From Fundicoccus_A sp052115865 (GTDB taxonomy: Bacteria; Bacillota; Bacilli; Lactobacillales; Aerococcaceae): a stretch of 64,000 bases of DNA. The notes under the pieces were generated by a model. It saw only the letters and a list, made by a program, of their open reading frames with translations. It had not been told where the DNA came from and did no database searches. Numbering within the stretch: the stretch's first letter is position 1; each line of letters begins with the position of its first letter. The position numbers were made by a program, and so were the translations under genes. The DNA lies in NCBI RefSeq assembly GCF_052115865.1, contig NZ_JBQKME010000001.1, forward strand, positions 248,001-312,000, written 5' to 3'. Positions 8,939 through 18,964 of the stretch are shown here, in pieces.

Positions 8939-10078
8939 ATGGACAAAATAGGGATTTTAACATTTCATTACTCGAATAACTATGGAGGCGTTTTACAAGC
9001 CATAGCTTTACAAAATACATTAATAGAATTAGGATACGATGTTGAGGTTATAAATTATATTCCCCAAAACTATAAACCTTATAATATTATTGGGAATTTA
9101 GGAATTAGAAAAAATATTTTTTTAAACAAGTTAAATAACCTAAATATATTTAATATGTCGAAAAAAATCAAGATAATGAACAAGTATTGCGATTCAATAA
9201 TAAATAAGTTTAATATATATAGAGAAAAAAACATGTGTCTTTCAGAACAAGTTGATGAGGATTCATTATTGTCAATACTTAATAATTATTCAGCAATTAT
9301 TGTTGGAAGTGATCAAGTATGGAATCCAAGTCAAAGAAAAAGCCCAATATATTTCTTAGATTTTGTAGATAAGTACAAAGGCAAAAAAATAAGTTATGCG
9401 CCTGATTCAACAATAAAAGATGTAAATAATGAAGATTTATCCAGATTGAACAAAGCATTAAGTGAATTTAATTATATTTCTGTTAGAAACGACCATAGTA
9501 ATGAGTTTGTCAAAACAGTAATTAATAAAGAAGTTGAAATAGTTGCTGATCCAACCTTATTATATGATTTTGAAAATGTAGAGAAAGCTAGAGATGAGGA
9601 ACATGAGTATATTTTAACATATGTATTGGGTAAAGAAATAAATGGGTCTCATAATAAAGCAATTGAAAAAATTAGAAATAAATATGGCAACATACCCGTT
9701 TATTCTATAAAAATACCGACTATGAATTTTGAGTTTTCTCATTTTGCCGATAAGGTTTTTTATGATCTCAATCCTGATGAATGGATAAGTATGTTTAGAA
9801 ATGCTAAGTTTATTTATACAGATTCTTTTCATGGTGTTTTGTTTTCTTTAAAATACCACAAGCCATTTTTAGCATATTACACTGAGAAATTAAGAGCTAC
9901 TCGATTTATTGACCTCGGAAAGAGGTACGGTATTGACAAGTATATCGTTCAAAATATTTCAGATATAGATGACAATAAATTGTTAGATATATTACCGGAC
10001 TTTAATACAATAGATAAAATTATCGATTTGCAAAAGGAGTCATCATTAAAGTTTTTAAGTAAAGCTTTGTCAGAATAA
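8939..10078 (+). CDS. Polysaccharide pyruvyl transferase family protein
   Basis: A 379-residue member of PF04230. The start MDKIGILTFHYSNNYGGVLQ is the family's hallmark N-terminus. VGSDQVWNP (about residue 120) and TDSFHGVLFSLKYHKPF (about residue 295) are the other two conserved blocks. Characterised members transfer pyruvate from PEP to a sugar to form a ketal on the polysaccharide; this subgroup with GSDQVWNP often occurs next to an FrhB-like protein, as here. ATG 8939 was chosen over GTG/ATG codons upstream because AAAGGGGTGA lies 9 bases before it. The product is probably cytoplasmic and decorates the repeat unit. Confidence 0.83.
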   Translation: MDKIGILTFHYSNNYGGVLQAIALQNTLIELGYDVEVINYIPQNYKPYNIIGNLGIRKNIFLNKLNNLNIFNMSKKIKIMNKYCDSIINKFNIYREKNMCLSEQVDEDSLLSILNNYSAIIVGSDQVWNPSQRKSPIYFLDFVDKYKGKKISYAPDSTIKDVNNEDLSRLNKALSEFNYISVRNDHSNEFVKTVINKEVEIVADPTLLYDFENVEKARDEEHEYILTYVLGKEINGSHNKAIEKIRNKYGNIPVYSIKIPTMNFEFSHFADKVFYDLNPDEWISMFRNAKFIYTDSFHGVLFSLKYHKPFLAYYTEKLRATRFIDLGKRYGIDKYIVQNISDIDDNKLLDILPDFNTIDKIIDLQKESSLKFLSKALSE

Positions 10079-10104
10079 AATACAAGTATAATTAGGTGAA
10101 TAAT

Positions 10105-11640
10105 TTGAATTTAAAATCCAATACTAATCAATTAAAGGCCGGAGCTGCCTTATCATATATATCAATGGGTCTAGGTTATCTTGTATCCATAATTTATACT
10201 CCGATAATGTTGAGGTTATTGGGGCAAAGTGAATACGGTCTGTATAACTTAGTGGCATCTGTTGTCGCCTATTTAGGTGTTTTAAACTTTGGATTCGGTA
10301 GTGCATATATGCGCTATTATTCTAGATACAAAGTTCAAGATGACAGAAAAAAAATAGCTACCTTGAATGGTATGTTTTTAATTATCTTTTCTGTTATTGG
10401 ATTGATAGCGGTAATAGCAGGAACATTACTAGCAATGAACACTGAAGTTATATTTGGTTCTGAACTGACTGGTGTTGAATTATCAAGAGCAAAGATTTTG
10501 ATGATGATTTTAGTAATAAATCTAGCTATTTCATTTCCTAATATAGTCTTTACTTCGCACATAACAGCAAATGAAAAATTTATATTCCAAAAATTCATTG
10601 AAATGATAAGAGTTGTAATAAATCCCTTTGTTGTTTTACCGGTTCTTATAATGGGATATGGTTCAGTCGGGATGGTTGTTGTTACCACGCTTCTAAATAT
10701 TTCCATTGAGATAATTAACGCAGTATACTGTGTTAAAAAACTCAAAATGAGATTTTCTTTTAGGAATTTTGATTTCAAGTTGATGAGAGACATGACTGTA
10801 TTCTCTTCTTTTATTTTTATAAATTTATTGATTGATCAGATTAATTGGAATATAGACAAGTTTATTTTAGGAAGATTTCATGGCGCGGTTTCCGTAGCTG
10901 TATATGGGTTAGCAGCACAATTGAACACTTACTATTTATCGCTATCTACAGCAATATCGAGTGTATTTATTCCTAGAGTACATAGATTAGTCGCAAATTC
11001 GTACAATAATACTGAATTAACTAAGCTATTTACAAGAATTGGAAGGGTACAGTTTATCATGCTTTCATTAATTTCAAGTGGACTAATTTTCTTCGGTAGG
11101 GCTTTCATTAACATGTGGGCAGGTGGGAACTATGATGGTTCTTATCCAATAGTATTACTCTTAATTATTCCTGTTACAATTCCGCTTATACAAAATATTG
11201 GAATAGAGATTCAACGAGCAAAAAATATGCATCATTTTAGGTCTTGGGTATATTTTTTCATTGCAATAGGAAATTTGGCTTTAACTATCCCTTTAGCTAA
11301 GACATATGGTGGTATTGGTGCAGCGATTGGCACAGCAGCGTCATTCTTTGTAGGAAATGGATTATTAATGAACTGGTATAATCATGTGAAAGTTGGGCTG
11401 GACATGTTGTTTTTTTGGAAGCAAATTTTAAGTTTTCTTCCGGCTCTTATTGCTCCAACAATAGCGGGTATGTTATTTAATGAATTTTTTAATCTTAGTA
11501 ATCCATTCAATTTTTTAGGGCTTGGAATTATATATGTTTTCATATTTTCTGCTTCCATGTGGTCTTTTGGCATGAATCAATATGAACGAGACTTATTAGG
11601 TAAACCAATCAGAAAACTCTTTAATAGATTAGTAAGATAG
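10105..11640 (+). CDS. Oligosaccharide flippase (Wzx, MATE-like)
   Basis: A roughly 511-residue membrane protein with about 14 hydrophobic segments. The N-terminal block GYLVSIIYTPIMLRLLGQSE followed by YGLYN is the PF01943/PST family signature ("LG...YGxy"). It flips the undecaprenyl-diphosphate-linked repeat unit from the cytoplasmic to the outer face for the polymerase. The start is uncertain: GTG 10096 has no visible Shine-Dalgarno, while TTG 10105 has AGGTG 6 bases upstream, so I used the TTG. An EpsG-type polymerase in the same operon supports the assignment. Confidence 0.85.
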   Translation: MNLKSNTNQLKAGAALSYISMGLGYLVSIIYTPIMLRLLGQSEYGLYNLVASVVAYLGVLNFGFGSAYMRYYSRYKVQDDRKKIATLNGMFLIIFSVIGLIAVIAGTLLAMNTEVIFGSELTGVELSRAKILMMILVINLAISFPNIVFTSHITANEKFIFQKFIEMIRVVINPFVVLPVLIMGYGSVGMVVVTTLLNISIEIINAVYCVKKLKMRFSFRNFDFKLMRDMTVFSSFIFINLLIDQINWNIDKFILGRFHGAVSVAVYGLAAQLNTYYLSLSTAISSVFIPRVHRLVANSYNNTELTKLFTRIGRVQFIMLSLISSGLIFFGRAFINMWAGGNYDGSYPIVLLLIIPVTIPLIQNIGIEIQRAKNMHHFRSWVYFFIAIGNLALTIPLAKTYGGIGAAIGTAASFFVGNGLLMNWYNHVKVGLDMLFFWKQILSFLPALIAPTIAGMLFNEFFNLSNPFNFLGLGIIYVFIFSASMWSFGMNQYERDLLGKPIRKLFNRLVR

Positions 11641-11667
11641 CTACAGTAAAATGATAGGGGTGATAGA

Positions 11668-13080
11668 ATGAAAGTAGCCGAGTTTAATGAAAAGAAAATA
11701 TTCAGTGAAGCTAGTGGTTCATGTGCAGTTGTTGATGACAACATAAAGTTGAATCTTAATGAATATGGAATTTATGAAGAAATAGTATCACTGGCTGAAG
11801 ATGATGAGCTGGATCCAGTTGTTGAATATGTTTCTCCATATTTAAATGAACAAATAGATGAATCAGAGATTTCCAAAAAGCTTTATGAAAATATCCAGGG
11901 AATTCAATATGATGAGAGAATTGGGTATTTTAAGTCCTTATATGCTGGTCATGTAACTGAAGGTGAATATCGAGAGAATGCAAGTTCTGGTGGTATGGGA
12001 ACTTGGATTTTAAAAGAACTTTTCGAAAAAGATCTTATTGATGGCGTTATTCATGTAAAAGAAAATCAGGATAATAGTAGTCCAATAATGTTTCAATATG
12101 ATATTTCAAGATCTATTGATGAAATTAAAACCGGTTCAAAAACGAGATATTATCCAGTTGAGCTCTCTAAAGTGTTAAAAATAGTTAGAGAGGTTCCTGG
12201 AAGGTATGCAATTATTGGAATACCTAGTTTTATTATGGCAGTTCGACTCTTGGCGGAGAAAGATGGTATTATTAAAGATAGAATTAAGTTTACAGTGGGT
12301 CTAATCTGTGGTCATCAGAAGAGCAGTAAATTTGCGGAAGCTTTGGCTTGGCAAGTAGGTATAAAACCCGGAAATTTAAAACAAATTAATTTTAGAAAAA
12401 AATTGTTGGATAAACCTGCAAGCAATTATGGAGTAGAAATTACAGGGACAATTGATGGAGAAGAAGTTACAATAGTGAAACCCACCAAGGAATTATTAGG
12501 ACAGGATTGGGGGCAAGGTTATTTCAAAACTAAAGCTTCAGATTTTACAGATGATGTAATGAACGAAACTGCAGATATAGCATTAGGTGATGCATGGTTA
12601 CCGGAATATACAAAAGATAGCAAGGGGAATAATGTCATTGTAGTTAGAAATCCTGTGATTGATGATTTAATAAAAGAAGGAATTAAATCTGAGAGACTCA
12701 ATTTAGACGTTGTAGATAAGGAGACTATCTTTAGATCACAAGCTGCACACTATAGACACACTCATGATGAACTAGCTTATAGATTATATAAGAAGGATAA
12801 TGCAAATCAATGGCGCCCAAAGAAAAGGATCGAGGCTTCGAATGATATTCCGTTACTTAGAAGAAAAGTACAAGATTTGAGAGAAGAGATTTCTACTAAA
12901 AGTCACATAGTTTACAAACAGGCTGTTGAATTAGATGATTTAGATTATTTTAAAACTGAAATGGGGAAACTCTCAAAAAAATATAATCAGTTGTATATAT
13001 TATTGGCAGTGAAGAAAATGGGGATTTCTGGTGTAACGAAAGCAATCATAAGGAAAGTATTAAGGAAAATATCTAGATAG
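11668..13080 (+). CDS. FrhB-like (F420 hydrogenase/dehydrogenase beta C-terminal domain) protein lacking Fe-S ligands
   Basis: A 470-residue protein. From about residue 90 it follows the FrhB-family pattern: YAGHVTEGEYRENASSGGMG, then ICGHQKSSKFAEALAWQVGI, INFRKK and DIALGDAWLPEY. Capsule-linked members usually start with a ferredoxin-like domain with several Cys, and carry a CxxC-like pair before DIxxGDAW. Here the N-terminal 80 residues contain one Cys only, and the equivalent pair region reads KASDFTDDV with no Cys. The protein is therefore unlikely to hold Fe-S clusters, though the flavin-type fold may remain. The C-terminus (about residues 390-440) is a charged coiled-coil-like stretch. 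It is the last gene of the capsule operon. Members of this family often partner pyruvyl-transferase-family proteins; the reaction is unknown. Confidence 0.7.
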   Translation: MKVAEFNEKKIFSEASGSCAVVDDNIKLNLNEYGIYEEIVSLAEDDELDPVVEYVSPYLNEQIDESEISKKLYENIQGIQYDERIGYFKSLYAGHVTEGEYRENASSGGMGTWILKELFEKDLIDGVIHVKENQDNSSPIMFQYDISRSIDEIKTGSKTRYYPVELSKVLKIVREVPGRYAIIGIPSFIMAVRLLAEKDGIIKDRIKFTVGLICGHQKSSKFAEALAWQVGIKPGNLKQINFRKKLLDKPASNYGVEITGTIDGEEVTIVKPTKELLGQDWGQGYFKTKASDFTDDVMNETADIALGDAWLPEYTKDSKGNNVIVVRNPVIDDLIKEGIKSERLNLDVVDKETIFRSQAAHYRHTHDELAYRLYKKDNANQWRPKKRIEASNDIPLLRRKVQDLREEISTKSHIVYKQAVELDDLDYFKTEMGKLSKKYNQLYILLAVKKMGISGVTKAIIRKVLRKISR

Positions 13081-13613
13081 ATCTTTATCAGATTCAGCTT
13101 CAAAAGATCAATGATTTGTTACTCCCATATCGCCAATCCCACCAACTCCCCAAGAAACTATTCCGCCACATAAGTAAATTTTGGGAATCTTATATGAGGC
13201 ATTAGAAGTAATAAGGGTTACATCAACTAAAGCTTAGATTTGAGAGGTGCCGGGCACGGACAAATGGACAAGTTGATATACGGGACAAAGAGATGAGCAG
13301 CTATACAGAATAAACAGATAGACAAATAGGCTGGTATCAAGATCGGTAGTAATGATGATATTGCAGATATGCCATGATTACTTTGACAGCGAGATAAGTT
13401 TGACATCCCAGATTAGCTGTGATGTTAACACCAGGATGTGCTGTGATGGTAACTTTTCAGATAAGCAGTGAAAGAGAACGGGCATTTTTAGTTGCAGAGA
13501 TGTCCGTTTTTTAAAAAGGATAATTTACAGAATATTGTATTAATGGGAAGCGAGTTGTGGGGGTATTTAGCTTGTATTAAGGAATAATTCGGTCTTAGGA
13601 ATGAGGTGTTATT
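13081..13613 (+). other. Intergenic region with a short coding relic
   Basis: About 530 bases without an intact gene. Bases 13098-13205 can be read as QLQKINDLLLPYRQSHQLPK followed by a stop about 15 residues later, which looks like the tail of a lost protein but matches nothing I recognise. The rest shows only a terminator-like hairpin near the end (listed separately). The region marks the border between the capsule operon and the mobile-element zone. Confidence 0.35.
13477..13514 (+). terminator. Rho-independent terminator-like hairpin
   Basis: AACGGGCAT (13477-13485) pairs with ATGTCCGTT (13500-13508) with one G-T wobble, and a run of T follows. It could end transcription coming from the capsule side. 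Confidence 0.55.
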
Positions 13614-13740
13614 TTGAGGAAAAGGCCATTGCTATTAGGTGTAAAAGATTATGAAGCGCCAATAACACAAGTAACTTCAGCGCAGAATGACTTAGACGCT
13701 CTAAAGTATAAATTGAATCAGTAATCTTTTGAAGTAGTTA
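13614..13740 (+). pseudogene. Caspase-like peptidase (C14), 5' fragment
   Basis: Starting at TTG 13614 the frame reads RKRPLLLGVKDYEAPITQV followed by SAQNDLDALKYKLNQ. This is the usual first strand and helix of bacterial caspase-like (peptidase C14) domains, where "LLxGxxxY" is followed by "A.NDxxxLxxxL". A TAA at 13722-13724 interrupts the frame, and the codons after it (SFEVV) continue the domain in the same frame. The gene is then cut by an IS1182-type element at 13741. Bases 13735-13740 (TAGTTA) are repeated on the other side of the element as a target duplication. The gene is dead through both a nonsense mutation and an insertion. Confidence 0.7.
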
Positions 13741-15276
13741 ATGGCTACTGAATAATCTGAAAACCGTTGATGTAGGTGTGTTTAAGGCTCTTTTATCGTA
13801 TAATTAAGGTATAGAAAACCTCTGATTTTAACGAAAATGCTTGCACAAGGAGATGCACGATGTATAAGTTCAAGAGCAAACAGATCAGTTTTTCCGATTT
13901 CGGCCAGCCTGTGGGGATGGAAATGAATCCAGACAACCGCTGGATCAAGAAAGCAGATGCCATTCCCTGGGAGCAGATCGAACTAAAGTATGCGAAGCTG
14001 TTTGCTAACCGCAAAGGCAATGTGGCGAAGCCACTGCATCTTGCCTTGGGGGCACTGATCATCCAGTTGGAATACGGATTCTCGGATGAGGAAACCGCCC
14101 TGATGATCCAGGAAAACCCATATCTCCAGTATTTCTGTGGCTTTGCGAAGTACGAATACAAGCTGCCCTTCGACCCCTCCCTGATGGTCCACTTCAGAAA
14201 GAGGCTGACGCCTTCCATCGTGGGGGAAATCAACGAGATGATTATCAAAAACGCCGAGAAATAGGACTCGAACGAGGACGACGGCAATAGCGGACCAGGA
14301 GGCTCTCCGGAGACTGATGGGACGCTGATTGTCGACGCCACTTGTGCGCCATCCAATATCAAATACCCACAGGACATTGAACTGCTGAACGAAGCCCGTG
14401 AAAACACCGAGGACATGATCACGGAACTCCATGACCCGAAGGATGGCAGGAAGCCCAGAACCTACAAGATGCAGGCACGCAAGGATTATCTGAACATGGT
14501 TCGGAAGAAGAGAAAGACGTCCAAGGAAATCCGCAAGGGAATTCGAAAGCAACTGCAATATCTCGAGAGAAACCTGAAATCCATCGACATCCTGCTCAGC
14601 AAGGGAAAAACTCTTAGCCCAAAATCGGAGAAGAGGCTTGGGACCGTCCGGTCCCTCTTTGAACAGCAGAAGTACATGTTAGATCACCACACCCACAGTG
14701 TGGAAAATCGAATTGTCAGCCTGTCTCAGCCTTATCTGAGGCCCATTGTCAGAGGAAAGATAAAGGCTCCGGTAGAATTCGGCGCAAAGCTCGATATCAG
14801 CGTGTGCGGCGGGTTCACCCGCCTGGAGAAGCAGTCCTTTGAAGCGGATAACGAGTCGACGACCCTGAAAGCTATCATCGAGCGCTATCGGGAGAGAACA
14901 GGAACTTACCCGGAACGAGTCCTTGCGGACAAGATCTACCGGAACCGGGACAATTTGGCCTTCTGCAAGGAACGGGGGATCCGGTTATCCGGCCCAGCCC
15001 TGGGCAGACCGAAGAAGAACGAAAAACCTGATCGAAAACAAGACTACAGGGACATCTGCGAGCGAGTGGAAGTCGAACGAAAATTCAGCCTAGCCAAGCT
15101 GAAGTGCGGTTTGGGCAAAATCTACACCCGACTTGCCGAAACGACCGAAAGTGTCATCGCCCTGTCCATCCTCGTGGTGAATCTGAAGAAGATTTGCCAT
15201 GATTTTTTCGCCCTTTTTTCGCGGCTTTTCCTAGTTGTTTCCTATCGCGAAAATTTGGCATTTGTTCAGTAACCAT
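13741..15276 (+). mobile_element. IS1182-type insertion sequence with 6-bp target duplication
   Basis: The element begins ATGGCTACTGAATAA and ends with TTGTTCAGTAACCAT, whose reverse complement is ATGGTTACTGAACAA: terminal inverted repeats with two mismatches in 15. Both sides carry TAGTTA (13735-13740 and 15277-15282). Removing the element and one TAGTTA rejoins the caspase-like frame exactly. Its base composition is clearly more GC-rich than the neighbouring genes, which points to arrival from another genome. It carries one transposase gene with an internal stop. Confidence 0.85.
13860..15272 (+). pseudogene. IS1182-family transposase with internal amber stop
   Basis: The frame from ATG 13860 (RBS AAGGAG upstream) to 15272 would encode about 470 residues but has one TAG at 14262-14264. 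Both halves are in the same frame. The first 134 residues have the N-terminal DUF772-like segment (ALGALIIQLEYGFSDEETAL). After the stop come the DDE catalytic elements: LIVDATCAPSNIKYP (first Asp), RVLADKIYRNRDN (second Asp) and ERKFSLAKLKCGLGKIYTRL (Glu). Everything except the amber codon appears intact. Unless the amber is read through, no active transposase is made. Confidence 0.8.
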
Positions 15277-16493
15277 TAGTTACTTATTTCAATTGTAAGT
15301 ACGACAATATTACAAACTCAGTAGATAGATTTTATGAGGAAGCACCGACGGATTCAATAAACATTGTTTATTTCACCGGACACGGATTTCATTATAGAGG
15401 ACAGAATTATATTGTGCCAATTGATTTTTACCTTTCAAAGCCAATTGAAAAGAATGGATACAACGTTGAAAATCTATTTAACTGGAACCAAAGAAAAATC
15501 ATAAAAATTGTTATTATTGATGCTTGTCGAAATAATTTTGATGCACAATATAAGGGAGATTACACATCAACTTTTTCGTTACCTCAGGACACTTATATTG
15601 CATATGCAACTCAGTTTGGTACCGTGGCTTCTTATACTAAATATGCTCTAAGTCATTTTACAGAGGCGATATGTAACCATATTTTACTTCCTAACATATC
15701 AATAAATGAATTATTCGAGAAGGTTAGATATGATTTAGATAAAAAAGGGTATCCTCAAATATCTAATTGCATTTCTGGACTTAGGAATACAGTAGTTATT
15801 AATAAAATTGTTAAGACAACTAATTTGGATAAAGAAGTCTATGATTACATAGAAGAAAATGGTGATAGATATGAGAAAACAAGTGGGTATATTGCGGGAG
15901 AATATGAAATATTCATTGACGCCTCACAGAGATTTCAGATACCTTTGTTAGACATCTATTTTATGTATAGCAAAATCCAAAGTTCTAAATATAAGACCCA
16001 TTTACTGCCCGAGGCAGAGAATAAGTTGATCACTTTTTTTATTATGAGAGATAGCAATTATTTCAAAATGGACAAAAATCATTCATGGTATTATAAGGGT
16101 AGAAAAATTAGAATGGGTGAAATACCACCAATTCCAGAAAGTATGGAAAGACTGGGACCTCTTGAAGGGAAATCAATTGATGTGGAGTTTAACTATACAG
16201 CTGATAATAAATCGCTCCATATAAAAACAACTTTGCCAGATGGGTTTATATTACACTTAACAACAAATGAAACTAAATCATTTATTAGCGGGGAAGTAAA
16301 GGACAATGAATGTAAGTTTGATATTAAGTCAGAGACTAGGGAAATTAATTAAACTTCGCCAGTAGTATCGATTATGAAAAATCTAGATAAAGAAACTGTT
16401 GGTGAAAAAGGTAGAAATTTAGTTGGTAATGCGGTTAAATATGATCCTATATTCGGCAGTACAATAGAATGGGAATGCTCAATATCAGAATAA
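15277..16493 (+). pseudogene. Caspase-like peptidase (C14), 3' fragment
   Basis: This continues the 13614 gene in frame after the IS. The catalytic dyad is visible: His in YFTGHGFHYRGQNYIVPIDF (around 15375) and Cys in IVIIDACRNNFD (around 15520). About 200 further residues form an unrecognised C-terminal region. A TAA at 16350-16352 stops the frame. The next 46 codons in the same frame (from TSPVVSIMKNLDKETVGEKG on) still look coding and end at TAA 16491-16493, so this may be a second nonsense mutation. Bacterial caspase-like proteases are often part of stress or anti-phage suicide systems; whether this one was is inference. The separate 312-codon ORF from GTG 15414 lacks the catalytic His and is unlikely to function. 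Confidence 0.7.
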
Positions 16494-16528
16494 TTCACAT
16501 TGCTATATTGAAAGGAGGCCTCCTAGTT

Positions 16529-17158
16529 ATGGACAAACACATCTTCAAAGGTACTATAATTTCAATCCAACCACGGATCCGTTTAACCAGGTCTTTCGAT
16601 GAAGCCTCCCATACATACCTGGGTTATGCCATTACCTTGGAGGGAGAACTGGACAACACTAACACCACCTTCTCCATCGGCATTGGTAAAGCTGCCCAAA
16701 CTAAACATCAATTCAAGGTAAACGATGTGATCTCTGGTGAGTGCATTCCAGTAGCGGATCCTGACTTAGAACCTACTGAGTACTACAAAGTCTCTAAACT
16801 AAAACTAATCACCCGAAGCACTACCATCTCTAACACATCATCTCCCTGGGAACTGGTGCCGCCGGAGCTAGAGGTTTACAGGGAAAGAGGACACCGAAGA
16901 CTGGCAGCTAGGACATATGACACTAAGTGTAGCAGCTGTATGTGGGGAGCAAGGATGCCTGTTGAGATTATTGTAGATAACTGGAACCCTAAAGGACGGA
17001 AGAAGTATAGGTTTGAGACTTTCTGTTATGGGCCATTAAGCTGCAAGCTGTATAAAGCTGGTCCAAACCGGAAGGTAGAAGGTCGGAATGGGATGATGTA
17101 TGTTGAGGAAGATTGGGTTGATGCTATGAATGTGCAGCATCGAGGAGAAGATGAGTAG
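16529..17158 (+). CDS. Hypothetical protein with four-Cys (probable zinc) site
   Basis: A 209-residue protein from ATG 16529, with AAAGGAGG 10 bases upstream. The N-terminal half (about residues 1-90, IFKGTIISIQPRIRLTRSFD... to a second block ISGECIPVADPDLEP) looks like a beta-rich, OB-like domain. The C-terminal half has CSSCMWGARMPVE (around residue 134) and FCYGPLSCKLYKAGP (around residue 170), a likely zinc site from two Cys pairs. I recognise the overall pattern as a conserved hypothetical family but know no function. The gene is intact, sits just after the caspase-like relic and before a TPR membrane gene, and could have belonged to the same locus. A nucleic-acid-binding role is possible but unproven. 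Confidence 0.65.
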   Translation: MDKHIFKGTIISIQPRIRLTRSFDEASHTYLGYAITLEGELDNTNTTFSIGIGKAAQTKHQFKVNDVISGECIPVADPDLEPTEYYKVSKLKLITRSTTISNTSSPWELVPPELEVYRERGHRRLAARTYDTKCSSCMWGARMPVEIIVDNWNPKGRKKYRFETFCYGPLSCKLYKAGPNRKVEGRNGMMYVEEDWVDAMNVQHRGEDE

Positions 17159-17183
17159 GTTTAGTTGAAGGTGGGTGATATGA

Positions 17184-18921
17184 TTGGAATTATTAGACCT
17201 ATATAGTTTTATTAATGAACATTTTCCAGGGATTATAGCGTCGAGCTTATTTATTGTAGCAGCTGGAGTCTGGTTAGGTGTTAAAATTAAGCAACTCAGA
17301 CACCCTAGATATTTTGCGCGTTTTATCACTTTTGTAATCTTGGTGTTATTAATATTCAACGTAATAATTATAGAGTCCACAAGCCTACCGACAACTATCA
17401 TGCTTATTGTATTACTTGTAATATACTCAATGACAGCATATTTAGCGTCCAAGAAGCCAATCCTATATTCAAAAAAGAAACTAGAGTACTTGCGGAGTTT
17501 GCTTGTTAAAGGATATAGCTTAAATGATGAAAGGCTATTTGAGAAAAAGCCATTTTATTTAATTGATTATACAGAGAATTATGAGTTTCAAAAGTTAAAA
17601 GCAGAACATTTAAGAGCACTAGAAAGATTTGCTGATGCCTACGAAGTATATCAGTCTATAGATGATAAAAAACTATTTGAAGAAGAAATAGCAGATTTAT
17701 CAAGGAAAAAAGCTTTCTTACTTTATACATTAGGTGATATGAATAAGGCAAAACATTATTTGAGTTATATTAAAGATGAATCTGAACCTAATTATTTGAT
17801 GCTAAAAGCGATGATAGAAGAAAATGCAATGAATCTTGAAACGGCTAGTGAATACTGGCAAAAAGCATTAAATGTTACTTCTGAAACAAAAGAGCCTCTA
17901 TATACAAGCCATGATATATAATAACTATGGAAGACTACGATTCATGGAGGGAAACCTTACTGATGCCATTTCATTTTACCGACAGAGCTATGAAATAGCA
18001 AAAAACCAAAAGAATCGTGAGATAATACACAGTTCGTTTCAAAATCTTATTCATACAAGCCTTCAAAAAGGTGATAAACAAAAGGCGATACAGTACTTCC
18101 AAGAGTATGAAATATTAATTCAGGACAAAACATTAAATGATATGAAGGAAGAATTTAACCTTCGTCTGGAAATTTCTAGGCAGAATAAAAATAACAACGA
18201 AATTTCAAAAGTGATTGTGGATGGATATAAGGAAATTCATCCCTTGCTATCAAAGGAAAGGCAGACAATTTTCGATGTAAGCATTCTAAGAATGATGTTT
18301 AGCAATAAGATGAACTTTGATCTTGTGATGGATCGCATAAATGATAATATAGATAAATACTTTACGTTGAAAATGCCGGAAAAATACTTTGCTTTGAAAG
18401 AAATTAATATACCTTTACGAGAAATTCAATTTCCGCATTGTCATAAGTATGCTACAGTCCATAATCGAATTAATGAATATATGACGAAAAATGCGCTTAA
18501 AGATATTGAAGCTTATATTAAAGAACTAAAAGACTATGAGGTCAACCAAAGATGTAGAATGGAGCTTGAAAAAGTTAGTGTTCAGAAGGAATGGATAAAG
18601 CCTTATAAATTTGATGTTATATACAGTTCTATGAGTGATATTAAAGACATTTATCAAAAACACGGTATGCTAATAGAAGCCATATTTACGGACCTGGATA
18701 TTGCCAATGAGTGCTTTGCACCAGATAATTATTCTCAGAAGACTATCAAACCTACTCCTAAAATCAAGATGGAAGAGCATGTTCAGATGGCAGCTGAAAG
18801 TCTTGCAAAGCTAAAAAAATATCCAAGAGTGGTAGAAGGGAATATTAGATTAGCTGTATATTATATGGTGTTAATGCTTTTCCATTCTGTCCAAGATCTG
18901 ACGGCGTCCAGTGTCCGATAA
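17184..18921 (+). pseudogene. TPR-containing membrane protein, frameshifted and truncated
   Basis: A TTG start at 17184 behind AAGGTGGG gives a protein with three hydrophobic segments in the first 95 residues, followed by helical TPR-like repeats (HLRALERFADAYEVYQSIDD; MNKAKHYLSYIK). The frame ends at 17921. Between about 17885 and 17905 the coding sense moves to another frame, which continues with IYNNYGRLRFMEGNLTDAIS and further TPR-like helices to 18921. One indel thus splits a gene of about 575 codons. The 3' end (…HSVQDLTASSVR) runs into the end of a mobile element, so the original C-terminus is probably also missing. Function unknown; TPRs suggest protein-protein contacts at the membrane. 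Confidence 0.65.
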
Positions 18922-18934
18922 CTGCTGGAGAAAA

Positions 18935-18964
18935 TGGCATGCTTTTATAGGCATGCCATTTTTC
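18935..18964. terminator. Hairpin between TPR relic and ExeA-like fragment
   Basis: AATGGCATGC pairs with GCATGCCATT around a short loop and is followed by T residues on the + strand and preceded by A residues. It can act as a terminator in either direction; the ExeA-like fragment on the - strand ends here. Confidence 0.55.

Noticed and set aside
14262..14264. TAG as a pyrrolysine or recoded codon in the IS1182 transposase
   Set aside because: No second gene in the window uses an internal TAG, and ordinary nonsense decay is common in the neighbouring elements.
13793..14558. - strand open frames over the IS1182 transposase
   Set aside because: Antisense to the conserved DDE transposase; produced by the GC-rich codon pattern.
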